Shown one piece after another: positions 23,505-34,870 of a stretch of 64,000 nt of DNA (positions are counted from its first letter, which is position 1; every line of letters starts with the position of its first letter). The notes below the pieces were generated by a model that was not told the DNA's origin, did not search any database, and saw only the letters and a list, made by a program, of their open reading frames with translations. The stretch spans positions 34,872,501 to 34,936,500 of the forward strand of contig NC_133157.1 of NCBI RefSeq assembly GCF_040802235.1, written 5' to 3'. This DNA is from Manis javanica. Lineage: Eukaryota > Chordata > Mammalia > Pholidota > Manidae. The position numbers were made by a program, and so were the translations under genes.

Positions 23505-24068
23505 GAGAGACAACGTATGGAACAGAATAGAGAGCCCAGAAATAAACCCATGCTTATTTGGAAAATACATGACAAAGGAGGCAAGAATATACAATGGGGA
23601 AGAGACAGTCTCTTCAATAAATGGTGTTGGGAAACCTGGACAGTTAAATGCAAAAGAATGAGCCTGGACCATTGTTTTATACTATATATAAAAACTCAAA
23701 ATCATTAAAGACCTAAATATAAGACCTGTAACAATAAAACTCCAAAAATAAATAGGCAATAAACTCTTGAACATCAGCCTTAGCAATTTTTTTCTAGATA
23801 CATCTCCCTAGGCAAGGGAAACAAACGCTAAAATGAATAACTGGGAGTATATCAAACTAAAAAGATTCCACACAGCAAAGGAAACCACAAATAAAACAAA
23901 AAGGAAGGAGAGAAGATATTTGCAAATGATGTATCTGATAAGGGACTGATATCCAAAATATATAAAGTCATACAATTCAATACTAAAAAAAAATAGAAAC
24001 AAATAATCCCATTTTAAAAATGGGCTAGGGACCTGAATAACATTTTTCCAAAGAAGACATACAGATGG
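23505..24068 (+). repeat. L1 ORF2 3' part, left of nested ERV
   Basis: Begins near GGAACAGAATAGAGAGCCCA and reads through the end of ORF2 (TCTCTTCAATAAATGGTGTT, CACAGCAAAGGAAACCA, ATATTTGCAAATGATG) to AAGAAGACATACAGATGG, where the ERVL-type element interrupts. It resumes in register at 27297. Confidence 0.85.
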
Positions 24069-24434
24069 TGTCTCGCCTGAGGGGAACTTCCCCAGGCAAG
24101 TTCACTCTGGATTTGGTAAGATTGAAAAATGACAACAGAACATTGGGGGTAAAAGGGTTTATACCCAGATTTATTATAGTGGTGGCAGGTCAAGCTCTAG
24201 AATCCCATTCACCTCAGGGCAAGTCTGCATACAGCAAGCTGGTCTCTGCCTCTGGGCCTCTCCACTATCTCATAGCCCCAGAGCAACAGGCAGAGCTTTT
24301 TATATAGAGTCGATACTAACTCATTTGGACCACACGTGTGCAAGCATGTACCTGTGAGCATTGCACGTGCATAGTAAGCAAGCAGAGCAGGGTCGGATGA
24401 GAATTCTGGCCATGGAACTTCTATTTTCCCTACA
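24069..24434 (-). repeat. 3' LTR of nested ERVL-type element
   Basis: 366 bp. On the minus strand it starts TGTAGGGAAAATAG and contains CTATATAAAAAGCTCTGCC and a central CAGCTTGCTGTATGCAGAC shared with the 5' LTR. Confidence 0.85.
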
Positions 24435-26946
24435 CTCCACCCCTCTAGGATTCTCACCTCACAATCTACATGCCCTCAATCTTCCCTAATGGTCTATGCA
24501 AGCAAGCTGGAACATTGTAACCAAATTCCACAATAACAAAAGAGGCTACAACAATATACAAATAACAACAAAAATTATGATTCAGATAACAACAGAAATT
24601 ATGAGAATCCTCAAGACTGAGGAGATCAATTGCTACCAAGTAGTCATTCCAGTTATATTAAAACCAGTTCTACTCAGATGAGTCCATGACTCTCACTTTC
24701 CATGCACACCCAGCAAGCAGCAGCTTTTGCCAGGGTGTGTGCCCAATCCACACAGACATTAGAGAAGATTAACCAAGGGCAATAAGACACATGTTTTAGA
24801 AACACCAACATAGGCAAGTATTGTCCATCAATTAGACGTTGGCAAGAAGGGGGTCCCATCTGGGTCTAGTACACCATACCTTTACCCCTCTCTCTGTGGG
24901 GGTTAGATATAGATATTCCTGAAGGATATCTATATCCAAAATATATTCGGGGATGAGAGAGGTATACACAGTATGCTCCTTTTGGGGTAGACACCCTATT
25001 CCCAATGGGATTCAGGCTTGTTTCACTCTGATAGCCTTACCCCTATGCCCTTCTTTAACAGTGGGGCTCCCAGAAAACTGCTCAGGGTTGCCATAAATTA
25101 GTAAGCACTCAGCTCTTGTGTCCAACAGAGCCAGGACATGTTTCACAATCACTGGGGACCAAATTGATATTTCAACATGTGGCCTCTTGGTCCCCACCCA
25201 GTCTCCCAAGGCAGGTGTCTTGACCCTCCCCTCAGTCAAATTATATCTCCTAATGGTCTGCTTGTGAAGAAGACCAGCTTCCAGGCAGGGTCAGCTCACT
25301 CTCCAGCAGGAAGTCCTGCAGACACACAGGCAGGGCTTGTGGCTTTGTCTCTGGCTTCCATTTCTTGGTCCTCACTTTACCTGACTGCTTAAACCATTGC
25401 TCTGGTTTCAATTGCTGCCACAGCTCCAGTAAGATTTTATTTGACTTTCCATCAAGGTTCTCTCTGTCTGCTCCTGCCTTTATCAAATCAACCCCCATAT
25501 GGGTTCTCATGACTTTCACAGTTCCCTCTAAATTCTTCCTCTGTGTAGCAGACTGTATTCTCTTCCATGCTCTCATTGTTTCAATCTTTCCCAAGTCTGC
25601 TACCATATGGGTGATCTCACTTATGGGCTGCCCTAAGTAAGGGACAAGAATGGCCACTAGAGGCCCAAAAAGGAACCGGGGAACCATTCGAATCACCACA
25701 TTCCTCATCCCTACAGTAAAAATCTCTTCATCTGGCCCATAACTCACTGGACTATAAATAGCATTTTTCATGCTTAACTCCTGTAACACCTATTGGAGCT
25801 TGGCATACATCTGCCATAGCAGGGCAAGATGGCAAATTAGGCCATACAGTGTGAAGCAGGGACATAAGCCAATTGAGGAGGGTGTGATTTTTCTGGGGTC
25901 TGATGTACATTTTGCAGTTGCTGCTGCAAGGCAGGGTGAACTGTCAGGGAAGTCAGCTTTCCCATCTCTGATCCAGAATGATACCACTCAACCCTAAATC
26001 CCAAAGATGCAGGAACCAAGCTGGTATTGACTCCAAGGGCTTCTGCCGAAACCAGGAACCCAAATCCACCATAGAGTGCTCCACGACCTGGGGAGGGGGC
26101 TGCACCTCTCCTGGAGGAACCTGTGGTTGCCCCATCTTTATTTTCTTGACTACAACCAGGTGAGCTTTCAATAGAGGCGGGGTTAGTGCCTCTGCTCGGG
26201 CACCACCTCCACCCCACCCACTCGTCCTTCCCCAGCTCCGTCTCCATTTCTGGGGCTGTTGACAGCTTTGTTCCCCACGTGCCAAGTGCCTCCTCTGCTA
26301 CATCCTTTACCTTCTCCACAGTGCCTCGCAGCAATGTTACTTCAGTCTCCGGCAGCTCTCACTTCCACCTCCATGCCTTGCACCTGGCGTTCTTGTGCTG
26401 CCTTTTCTTATGCTTCTCACAGGAGTGCATCCTCCTCCTTCCTGGTTTTTGCCTCTTCCGCAGCACCTTGCAACCTGTGTTCTTGTGCTACTATTACATC
26501 CTTTACCATCTTCACAGCACCTTGTAGTGATGCCATCTCAGTCAACAAATTTTTTACCTCCTCTAGGATACCTCACAGCTCAGATTCACATGCTGCTTCT
26601 TCTTGTGCTTCTCACAGGAGTATGTCTTTCTCCTTTATGGCCTTACTTAACACTGTGAGAAAAAAAGCCAACCCACAGTTCCTGCCACCTCACAGGCACT
26701 GTTTCTTTATGGAATTCCCTGTTTTGCAGAGGGCCTCTTCTGCTGCCTCAGGCATCACCTCCACCATCTCCAGTCCTGGGGAGGTCCCCTCCTCTATGCG
26801 GCAAGTCACCTCCGACCACATGCCCACTGCGGGACACCTGAGTGTCTCCCCATCCACAGGGGAAGCCTGCTGAGGCACCCCTCCCATGAGGGCAGCTTAT
26901 TCCTTTTTCTTTTTGGTCTGCAGCAAATCCTACTGACTACACCAGA

Positions 26947-27296
26947 TGTCTCACCTGAGGGGGATTCCCATGGGCAAGTTCACTCTGGATTTGGTGAGAC
27001 TGAAAAATGACAACAGAACATTGAGGGTAAAAGGGTTTATACCGAGATTTAGTCTCGTGATGGCAGGGCACTGAACTCAGGGCAAGTCTGCATACAGCAA
27101 GCTGGTCTCTGACTCTGAACCTCTCCACCACCTTGCAGCCCCAGAGCACCGGGCAGAGCACTTTATATAGAGTCAGTGCTAACTCATTTTGCTCACACAT
27201 GTGCAAGCATGCACTTGTGAGCACTGCACTATGCAGTGGGCAAGCTGACCAGGGTCAGGTGAGAATCCTGGCCATGGAACTCCCATTTTCCCTGCA
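26947..27296 (-). repeat. 5' LTR of nested ERVL-type element
   Basis: 350 bp. On the minus strand it starts TGCAGGGAAAATGGGAG, with CTATATAAAGTGCTCTGCCC and end TCAGGTGAGACA; followed by the tRNA-Leu-like primer site. Confidence 0.85.
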
Positions 27297-28190
27297 GATA
27301 GCCAACAGACACATACACTAATTATCAAGGAAATGCAAATCAAAACCACAATTAGATATGACCTACATGTGTCAGAATGGTTAATAGCAAGACAAGAAAT
27401 AACAAGTGTTGGTGAGGGTTTAGAGGAAAGAGAACCCTCCTGCACAACTGGTGGGACTGTAAACTGATACAGTCACTATGGAAAACAGCATAGAGTTTCT
27501 TCACAAAATTAAAAATAGAAATACTATACAATCCAGTAATTACACTCCTCAGTATTTTCTCAAAGGAAAAAAAACACTAATTTGAAAAGATACACACACC
27601 CCTATGTTTATTGCAGCATTATGTATAATAGCTAAGTATGGAAGCAACATAAGCATCCATTGATAGACAAATGGATAAAGATGTGAAACATACATTTTTG
27701 GAATATTATTCAGCCATAAAAAAGAAAATCTAAAGTCTTACCATTTGCGACGACATGGATGGATCTAGAGGGTATTCTGCTAGGTGAAATAAGTCAGACA
27801 GAAAATGACAAAACCATACAATTTTATTTATATGTGGAATCTTAAAAAACAAAACCAATGCATAAATAAAAGCAGAAGCAGGCTCATAAATACCAGAGTA
27901 AGCTGGTGGTTGCCAGAATGGAGAGGTGTGGGGGATGAGGGGAACAGGCAAAGGAGATTCAGAGGTACAAACTTCCAATTACAAAATAAATAAACCATGG
28001 GGATGAAAAGTACAGCATAGGGAATAAAGTCAATAATGTTGTAATAACCATATGGTAATAGATGGTAACTATTATGGTGAGCATTTTGTAATGTATATAA
28101 TTGTTAAATCAGAATGTCCTGAAACTAATATTGTATATCAACTATACTTCGATTAAAAAAAGAGGAAAAGTACAGCATAGGGAATACAGT
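27297..28190 (+). repeat. L1 end of ORF2 and 3'UTR, right of nested ERV
   Basis: Resumes at GATAGCCAACAGACACATAC exactly where the left L1 part broke off, and continues through AAATGCAAATCAAAACCACA, ATTGCAGCATTATG, GATGGATCTAGAGGGTATT, GAAATAAGTCAGACAGA, then a 3'UTR with AAAGTACAGCATAGGGAATA, AATAATGTTGTAATAACC, TTGTATATCAACTATACTTC and an A-rich tail. This 3'UTR form is one I associate with laurasiatherian L1s. Confidence 0.9.
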
Positions 28191-30720
28191 CAAAGAAAAA
28201 AAAAGACAAAGACAACCTGCATGTCAGACGGTCCATCTTGCCCATGGTTACCAGATTTCTAGATTTCACAGACACATAAGTTTTTTTTTAAATAGAGACT
28301 TATGTGGAGTTGCTGAGATTTTATTTTGTCAAGTTCGGATGCTAAACAGTAACAAATACCACCTACTACCTAACAACAACAAAACATTTTAGAACACCTC
28401 CCCAGATAGAAAGACTATAACCTCAGAATAAAGGAAATGTATTTCAACTTGCAAATACTTAGCTTTTTGAAAATGTACCACATTGTCCCTTCTTTCCTCA
28501 GTAGGAAAAGGAGACCTGGAAAACTTTACAGACAGGTAACAGTGTGTAGACAGGCATTTAGGGGTTGCTGCTCAGCCGTTGACGCCTTTCTGCAACCCCC
28601 TCTGCAGTGGAGAGGTGTGCCCCTCAGCTGCCTCGGCCAGCCGCACGGAATGGGGGGTTTCTCTTCAACTGAGGGTAGAACTGGCCACCTCCACCAGTGG
28701 GTCCTGGTGTTGGCCTGGGGCCTCCATATGAAGTCTGACCCCTCTTTTATTTTGATGTGTGAAAGTAGCTGTCAGCTCCACCTCCCATCATGTCTTCCCC
28801 GGCTGAGCCCCCCAATTCCTTCAGCCAGGATTTACTCCCTCAGTACATCCTGTGGCTTCCAAGGCCTGGTTGCTACAAAGTTAGGCTCATAGACGTTTGT
28901 GAAAAGACCCTGCGAGTGATCTGAAAGAAGTCTGAAAACTTATTTCCCCAGGCTAATCAACTCAGATGAGTAGAGAAGTTTATTTATTCACCGACCTTCT
29001 TGGCAGACAGGCTGCGAGCACCCAGGGAGCCAGTCTCTCACAAAACAAGGAGTATCAGCCATGCTGTGGGGTGAGGCCTCCTACCAGACACCTCCCGAGG
29101 CGCTGAGTGTGGCTGCAGTCTCCCATCAGTCACACTGTTACTGACCTTTCTGAGTTTCTTGCTAGTGGTCTGTGATTTCAATAGGAAAAGAACGGGTTAG
29201 TATGCTGTTTAATTGGCTTTAGCTGTGAGTGATAGAAACCCTCATTATCAACAGTGCTGTCAAAGCCTGGAAGTAGGCAGTGTGGGCCTGGGAGGGCGCC
29301 CCCACAATGTCAGGAACCCAGGCTCCTTCTAGCTGGTTCCACCATGCATAGTTTCCTCTCCCAATGCCACTTGATGGTCCAGTGTGACTTCTGTAGCTCC
29401 AGCCATTATGTCCTGGCCTGAAGGAAGGAGGCAAGGCAAAGAACAGTGCTTCCTCCCTATCTAAGGGCATTTCCCGGAAGCTGCATACTACTTCTCCTGG
29501 CCATTACTAGCTCCAAGGGCAGCTGTGTTGTAGCTGTAATAAGGAAGAAGGGGGAAACTGAGGTTGGAAGACAACTAGCTATGTTGACAACTAGCTTGTG
29601 CCAATGTGTACAAGATCAGACAGAAGGACAATCGCTAACCCAACCCTGAAGGTCAGCCTCTCTGGTAAATCACTAAACTGAACACTGAATAGTGTAGAAC
29701 TCCACACCTAAAATTCCATAAAATAAGATCAAAGACAATGACCAGGAAGCAGAACTGGGACCAATGAAAATGTATTCAGTAGAATCGTGATCATTCAAAT
29801 TTAATTCAAATGGGTTGTTTGAATTCAAATCTTCTGGATTAGTGTTCCCATGCAGGAGTTCTTTCCCAGCATTTCTCAGGAATCCTGTTTCTCCAAAGGC
29901 CAAGTCCTAATAAAAACAAGTTGAGAAGTCTAGAAACTTGGAAACCATATTCTCCCATGAGATTTAAAAACTCAACAATCAACACAGATGTCACCAGTTC
30001 AAAGGAATCTACTGACAGCAAACTGAAAGCAAGAGTAGAAAACGCTGGAATGTTCTTTGGAAAATTAAGGTCGACAATTCCTGACAAATGGGAGCGCCTG
30101 GAGAGGGGAGATCAGGGCCTACTCAGCTGGCCTGCAGCTGTTGGCACGTTGAGGCCAAAGGTGTGCCGGCTGGCCCGCAGAGGCTGGGGAGAGAACCAGT
30201 GTGCGCATCTCTCTCCCACTCTCAGTGATGTCATATTGGTAGCTTGAGATATTTATACCTCTCTCAGAAATTGGCTAACACTACATATCAGGGCTCTTTT
30301 ATCCCCCCAGGGAGTCAGTTTACCAACACACACTGGTCAGAAGGGTTTATGGCCTGGTCTCCTTGTAATGTTCTGAATTATATAAACAGCAGTGTGAATT
30401 ATGAGTTCAAGGTTCACTGAAATGAAGGCCAGAAAATTGTATTTTGAAACTGCCACAAAATATAGGGGAATATGTCAGTCACTCCTCTGAGCTTCAGGTG
30501 GCACACCTGGAAAAGGCCAAGACATGTCGCGCAGCCACTTCTCCACTTGGGGGATTCCTGCTGCCTCATTCCCTGGTGCAGCTCACACAGAAAAAGGAAT
30601 CAATTTTGTTCATCTGTGTCTGGAATGTTCCTGCTAAGAGAAGCTCTAGCATTCATCAGCCCAGAGAGCTCTTTTTGCAAATAACAACTATTTTCTGAAC
30701 AGTAATAGTAAAGTTTGTTC
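28191..30720. other. Intergenic, no gene recognised
   Basis: Moderate GC. Frames at 28437-28892, 29219-29470 and 30444-30698 show no domain or conserved motif. The 28900-29170 and 29215-29660 stretches have a repeat-like texture but I cannot name a family. Confidence 0.3.
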
Positions 30721-31790
30721 TTAACCTTTGTACCATCTTGTAAAAAATGTATTATTACATATAATAAAAATCAACACATGCTTGTTAAAGTAAATTCAAA
30801 CAATGCATAGTATATAAAGTAAAAAGTGAATTTCTTCCTCCCTGCAAGCCTATCCCCAGTGGTAATCACATCTTTCTAGGCTTTTCTCTATGTTCATACA
30901 AATGCACATACATATGTGCAATTTAGGAGTGTTTCTGTTCTTTTTATTTTCTTAAGGAGAAGGGGTGTTTATTTGCTCCTCCTCGCCTTTTTTTATGAGA
31001 CCATTCTGTAATTTGCTATTATTTCTCTATTTACAGGGGGCAGTTTCCAAGTCAGTACATTTTTGCAATGGCTGTTACTGCATTTGGGGATATGTACCAT
31101 AATTTATGTATTTTCCATCTGTTGGATACTTGGATCTTTATCATGTTTTGCTATTAAAAATATTACTGTAAGAACACCCTTGGACATATATGTTTGCACA
31201 CTTGTGTGAGTGTTTCCATAGGATAAGACAGGGATTGCTGGAGATGTGTTTTGCACACCACTTAGCACACGGCCTGAACTTGTCTGTTACCATTTCTGCC
31301 TCTGTGTTTGACTGTGTTTTTCTGTTCTATCTCAGATTGGGGTTGCTTTATTTTATAATTTAAGAAAAGTAACTTTTGTTCCTTTTCCTTTAGTAGTTTC
31401 CTGCTTTTTCTTATTCAAAAGCAAACCATTAATTATAGAAAATACAGACAAACATCTGAAGCACACAGCAGCCCCACCCAGCCTGAGAGAGTCCCCAGCT
31501 AGCCCCCGGGCAGGCAGCTCTCCACATCCTGGGCTATATATCTAGTGTATTTTAACAAAATACAGTTTTACCACTTGGCACATTTAGAGTTCTCCAATTT
31601 ACTTTACTTCTTATTTAATGATATATGATAAATGCCCTTTCCTCTTAATGAGTTTAAATCTGCCTCATTTTTTAAGCCTATGTTCAATGTTTCTGCTGTG
31701 CTAGGATTTGCCAGACAAGCCCCCTCCTAACTGGTGTTTAGGCTGCTTCTAAGTTTTCACTATTACAAATACACTGGATGAGCACACCCG
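30721..31790 (-). repeat. Old L1M-type 3' fragments
   Basis: Words such as TTTTGCTATTAAAAATATTA, 'aacacccttggacatatatgtttgcacacttgtgtgagtgtttcc' and 'aggctgcttctaagttttcactattacaaatac' are the reversed late-ORF2/3'UTR pattern of old L1M elements. Strongly diverged, more than one fragment. Confidence 0.5.
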
Positions 31791-32676
31791 GGTGTGTGTG
31801 TCTAGCTGTGTCTGTCTTCTCAAGTGTCATGTCCTGAGGGGACTGGGGCCCTGGCGAGGCACAATGACCCTTTTCTACTCCTGGGAACAAGTGGTTTCCT
31901 TTAAGGAAGGTACTTTTTCCGGAAAACGTGTTATTTCAGGGCTTCCTGACTCCAGAATCCAGCTGGTCCCAGAGAGAAGCACTATCCTCGCTGCAGAACC
32001 AGGAATGTGGAGAAGGAGCAGGGCAGGGCTGAGCGCTCCTCACAGCTGGATTTCGAGGATCTTCCCACTCTCACACATCCTCTAGACAAGGTGGGAAAGG
32101 GTTGTCCTCTCCTCTGCACAATCAGGGAACCCGAGGCCCAGCCAGTTAGTGGTGAGGGCAGGGTTGGACGGAGATGGCTGGAACACAGGGGGGTTCTCCC
32201 AGCCCTTTGTCCTGGGATGGAGTTGGGAGGGAAGGCCATGGAGGTGAAGGGAAGCCAGACTGGGCCTGGAGAGGCAGTCTGTCCCTCTGCAGGAGCAAAG
32301 CCTTAGGGAGGCCTTGCTGGGCTGGCTCGGGGGTGACAGATGCTTATCTGGGGTGAGGCTTTGTGGGCTGCCCACCAGAACTGCACATGGCAAAGACCCC
32401 TTCTTCCAAGTTAGAGATCCAGGTCAGGGCCCCCCTGAGCAAGGCTTTCGTCCAGGGAAAGCCAGGGCAAGTCAGACCCCTGGGTGCTCTCCCTCCCCTC
32501 CATCCTGAGGAGATGGGAAGGGATGGCTAAGAGCTGGCTTGAGGCAGGCCCCAGGTATGGAGGGGGACAGTTTAGCTGTGCCCCCACAGGTTCCTGCTGC
32601 AGTGGCACTGAGGCACTGGTCCAGAGCCCCTCACATGGCCAGCTCCCATCCCTCACTGTAGAGTGGAGAGGATAGT
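31791..32676. other. Intergenic, GC-rich, nothing recognised
   Basis: GC-rich with many overlapping spurious frames; no conserved coding pattern is recognisable. Confidence 0.3.
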
Positions 32677-32994
32677 TATCTTGCCAATGGGTTTCAGCCC
32701 TGGACAAGTTCACTATGGATTCAGTGAGATGGAAGAATGACAATAGAACGTTCCTGGGATGAAAGGGTTTATTACCCGGCTTGTTCTCCCCGTGACAGCT
32801 CAAGCACTAGAATCACATCTGCAGATGTGTAATCCTCCGTTTCTACCTCCGCCCAGAGCACTGGGCAGGACTCTTTATATAGTAACTCAGTCAATAATAG
32901 CTCATTGCCCATGGGTGTGGAAGCAGTAGCCTAGCAGCAGGCCAGTTACATCATCAAGTAGTTTAGATTCAGGTGAGGATCCTGGCTATCCACA
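32677..32994 (-). mobile_element. Solo LTR, ERVL-type (same family as 14.1 and 24-27 kb)
   Basis: About 318 bp, minus orientation. Contains TCTTGCCAATGGGTTTCAGC, GGACAAGTTCACTATGGATT, a GATGAAAGGGTTTATTACCC polyadenylation region and GACTCTTTATATAGTAACTC. Flanks ATAGT and ATGGC could be a decayed 5-bp target duplication. Fossil single LTR. Confidence 0.75.
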
Positions 32995-33369
32995 ATGGCA
33001 TGGCCGAAGGCCCTGCTGAGTTGTTATATAGAAAACACACTTCCTGGTGCATAGAAGCCCAGTGAGTAGGAACTACTAATAGTGGCAGAATGAACAGAGA
33101 GAACCCTGGATTTGGGAACTGGGAGGCCTGGGCTCAGGTGCAGCTCAGCCCCAGATTTCCAGGGTGACCCTAAGCAGCCCTTCTCTTGCTGCCTCCAGAC
33201 AAACACTCGGCTTTGCTGGCACCCTGCACCAGCCCATCTCTGTTCCTGCACTGCTGCCTCCTGGCCTGGGGGCTCAAAGGGCTTCTGGCCACCCGTTCCA
33301 GAGCCCCCAGCCCTGCCAGCTCCTTACACAATGGGCTGCCCTGGGAAGAATGGTAGGAGAACCTCGGGC

Positions 33370-33490
33370 CAACACACACATACATACCACAGAACACATA
33401 CACACACCACACACTCCCACACCAGACAACGTACACATTCACACACCACATGCCCCACATACATATCGCACCCACACACTCCTCACACTT
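33370..33490. repeat. Degenerate (CA)n-rich simple repeat
   Basis: About 120 bases dominated by ACACAC/CACACC units broken by other bases; it generates spurious Thr/His-rich frames on both strands. Confidence 0.85.
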
Positions 33491-34089
33491 AAGAAAAGCA
33501 GGACTGGGGGAACTGCTTATCCTTCCCTGGGTCACCGTTCCAGCCCTGGCATACCTGTCTCTGAGCAGACATTCCTGCTTCACGCACGTATCTCCCTTCT
33601 CCCCTTCTCCCCTTCTCCCCACAACTGATGCACACCCAGCGTTTGTCTGCTTCCCAGCCCACCCTATCCAGGGACATCCTCCAGGGTCCCTTCGCTGTGG
33701 GCATGCTGCCAGTGAGTCCCTGTCCAATCCCCCTTCCCAGCCTCGCATGTGCTCAACCTCCACCCCTTCTTAAAAGCAGCAGTAAGAAACTGTCCCTCAG
33801 GGCAGTGCCCTCTGGCCACTACACATCCTCTTCTTCCCCTCACACCATCTTCAGCTACCACCTCCCTTCCTGAGCTCCCCCTGACTCCACTGCCCCCACA
33901 CACGCGCCTGACACGTGCCCACGCCTCCACAGGGCTGCTCCCTTCACTTCCTCAACTCTGTCCACCAAGTTCACTGTCAACCCCTGTGCTGCAGAATCCA
34001 AGGTCTCTTCTCCGTGCGCACCTTCATTGAACCCCCTGATTCTTTCCACCAGCAGAGCCACCCTCTCTGAGAACCATTCTCCCCTTGAA
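33491..34089. other. Intergenic, C/T-rich
   Basis: Pyrimidine-rich sequence, possibly decayed L2; no gene recognised. Confidence 0.3.
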
Positions 34090-34275
34090 GGGTTGCCAGA
34101 TAAAACACAGGACACCCAGTTAAATCTGAATCTCGGATAGACAACAAATAAGGTTTAAATATAAGCATGTCCCTAATATTGCACAGGACATATTTGTACT
34201 AAAAATTATTTGTTGTCTATCTGAAATTAAAATTAACTGGATGTCCTATGTTCTTTTTTGCCAAACCTGGCACCT
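34090..34275. repeat. MER53-like palindromic DNA transposon
   Basis: Near-perfect inverted repeat: GGGTTGCCAGATAAAACACA at the left pairs with a right end reading …TGCCAAACCTGGCA, and inner arms ACAACAAATAAGGTTTAAAT and TTAAAATTATTTG-type sequence face each other around GTCCCTAATATTGCACAGGAC. Length and arrangement fit the MER53 nonautonomous element. Confidence 0.8.
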
Positions 34276-34689
34276 CTACCCTCTGCTTCTCTGCCACACA
34301 TGCTCCCCACCTCCCTGTCCCTTTTCTAGCTGCTCCTCCTCAGCCCCTCCCTTTGCTCAGCCTGCTCCAGGGTGCTGACCGTAACTTCTTTCCTGGGATG
34401 GCTTCTCCCACACCCTGGAGCCCACTTCCACCCAGGGCTGGCCCACCCAGCACCTCCAGGGACCTTCTCCCTGACTCTGCTGCAGTGGCCAGAGCTCCTC
34501 CACGGGGATAGCGGATGCCAGGTTGCTGGGTGCGCTGGGCAGGGCTACTTGCCGGCCCAACAAGCCAGGCCACTCTTCGTTGCCTTTATCATCTGTTGCC
34601 CAGAAACATGGTGACCAGATGTGGCAAGGGGAGATTCGCTCTTGTCCGGCCTCATCTCCAAAGGCCCGGCCAGGCTGCCCTGCGTACTC

Positions 34690-34870
34690 CCTGCCCACCC
34701 ACGTCCTCTGAACCTCTGCTCGTGCCGTTCCCTCTGGCTGGAATGCCCTCCCCCAAACTCTGCTTATTGAAATGTTTTCTTCAAGCCCAGCTCAAGGGCC
34801 ACCTCCTCCCAGGTCTCCCAGCTCTCCCTCCCCTGTTATTGGCCGCCTTGTCCAGGTCACTAAATCGGGA
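34690..34870 (+). repeat. L2 LINE 3' fragment
   Basis: CCCTCTGGCTGGAATGCCCT, then 'cttcaagcccagctcaagggccacctcctcc' is the conserved L2 ORF2 C-terminal/3' segment. Confidence 0.75.

Larger units (their letters stand above)
24069..27296 (-). mobile_element. ERVL-type LTR element nested in L1, broken
   Basis: Minus-oriented fossil with 5' LTR at 26947-27296 and 3' LTR at 24069-24434, both TG…CA. Just inside the 5' LTR the minus strand reads TGGTGTAGTCAGTAGGATT, resembling a tRNA-Leu primer binding site as used by ERVL/MaLR elements; a purine-rich tract adjoins the 3' LTR. Flanking 5-mers GATGG and GATAG fit a 5-bp target duplication with one later change. The internal region is only about 2.5 kb: a gag-like coding remnant around 25250-25789 and 25837-26334 (minus) and a Lys/Glu-rich, coiled-coil-like repetitive stretch near 26400-26660. 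No pol or env is recognised, so it resembles nonautonomous MaLR-style elements. It is broken in several places. The LTRs differ at very roughly 14% of positions by eye, so tens of millions of years old. Confidence 0.85.

Noticed and set aside
25250-25789. 179-codon minus frame that could look like a host gene
   Set aside because: It lies between the two LTRs of the ERVL-type element and resembles gag; treated as part of that fossil.
28437-28892. 151-codon plus-strand frame
   Set aside because: No domain, signal peptide or family resemblance; no syntenic gene is expected between OR2S2 and SPAAR.
33370-33490. Regularly spaced CACAC units resembling a repeat array
   Set aside because: A degenerate dinucleotide microsatellite; no uniform repeats or unique spacers as in CRISPR, and the genome is mammalian.
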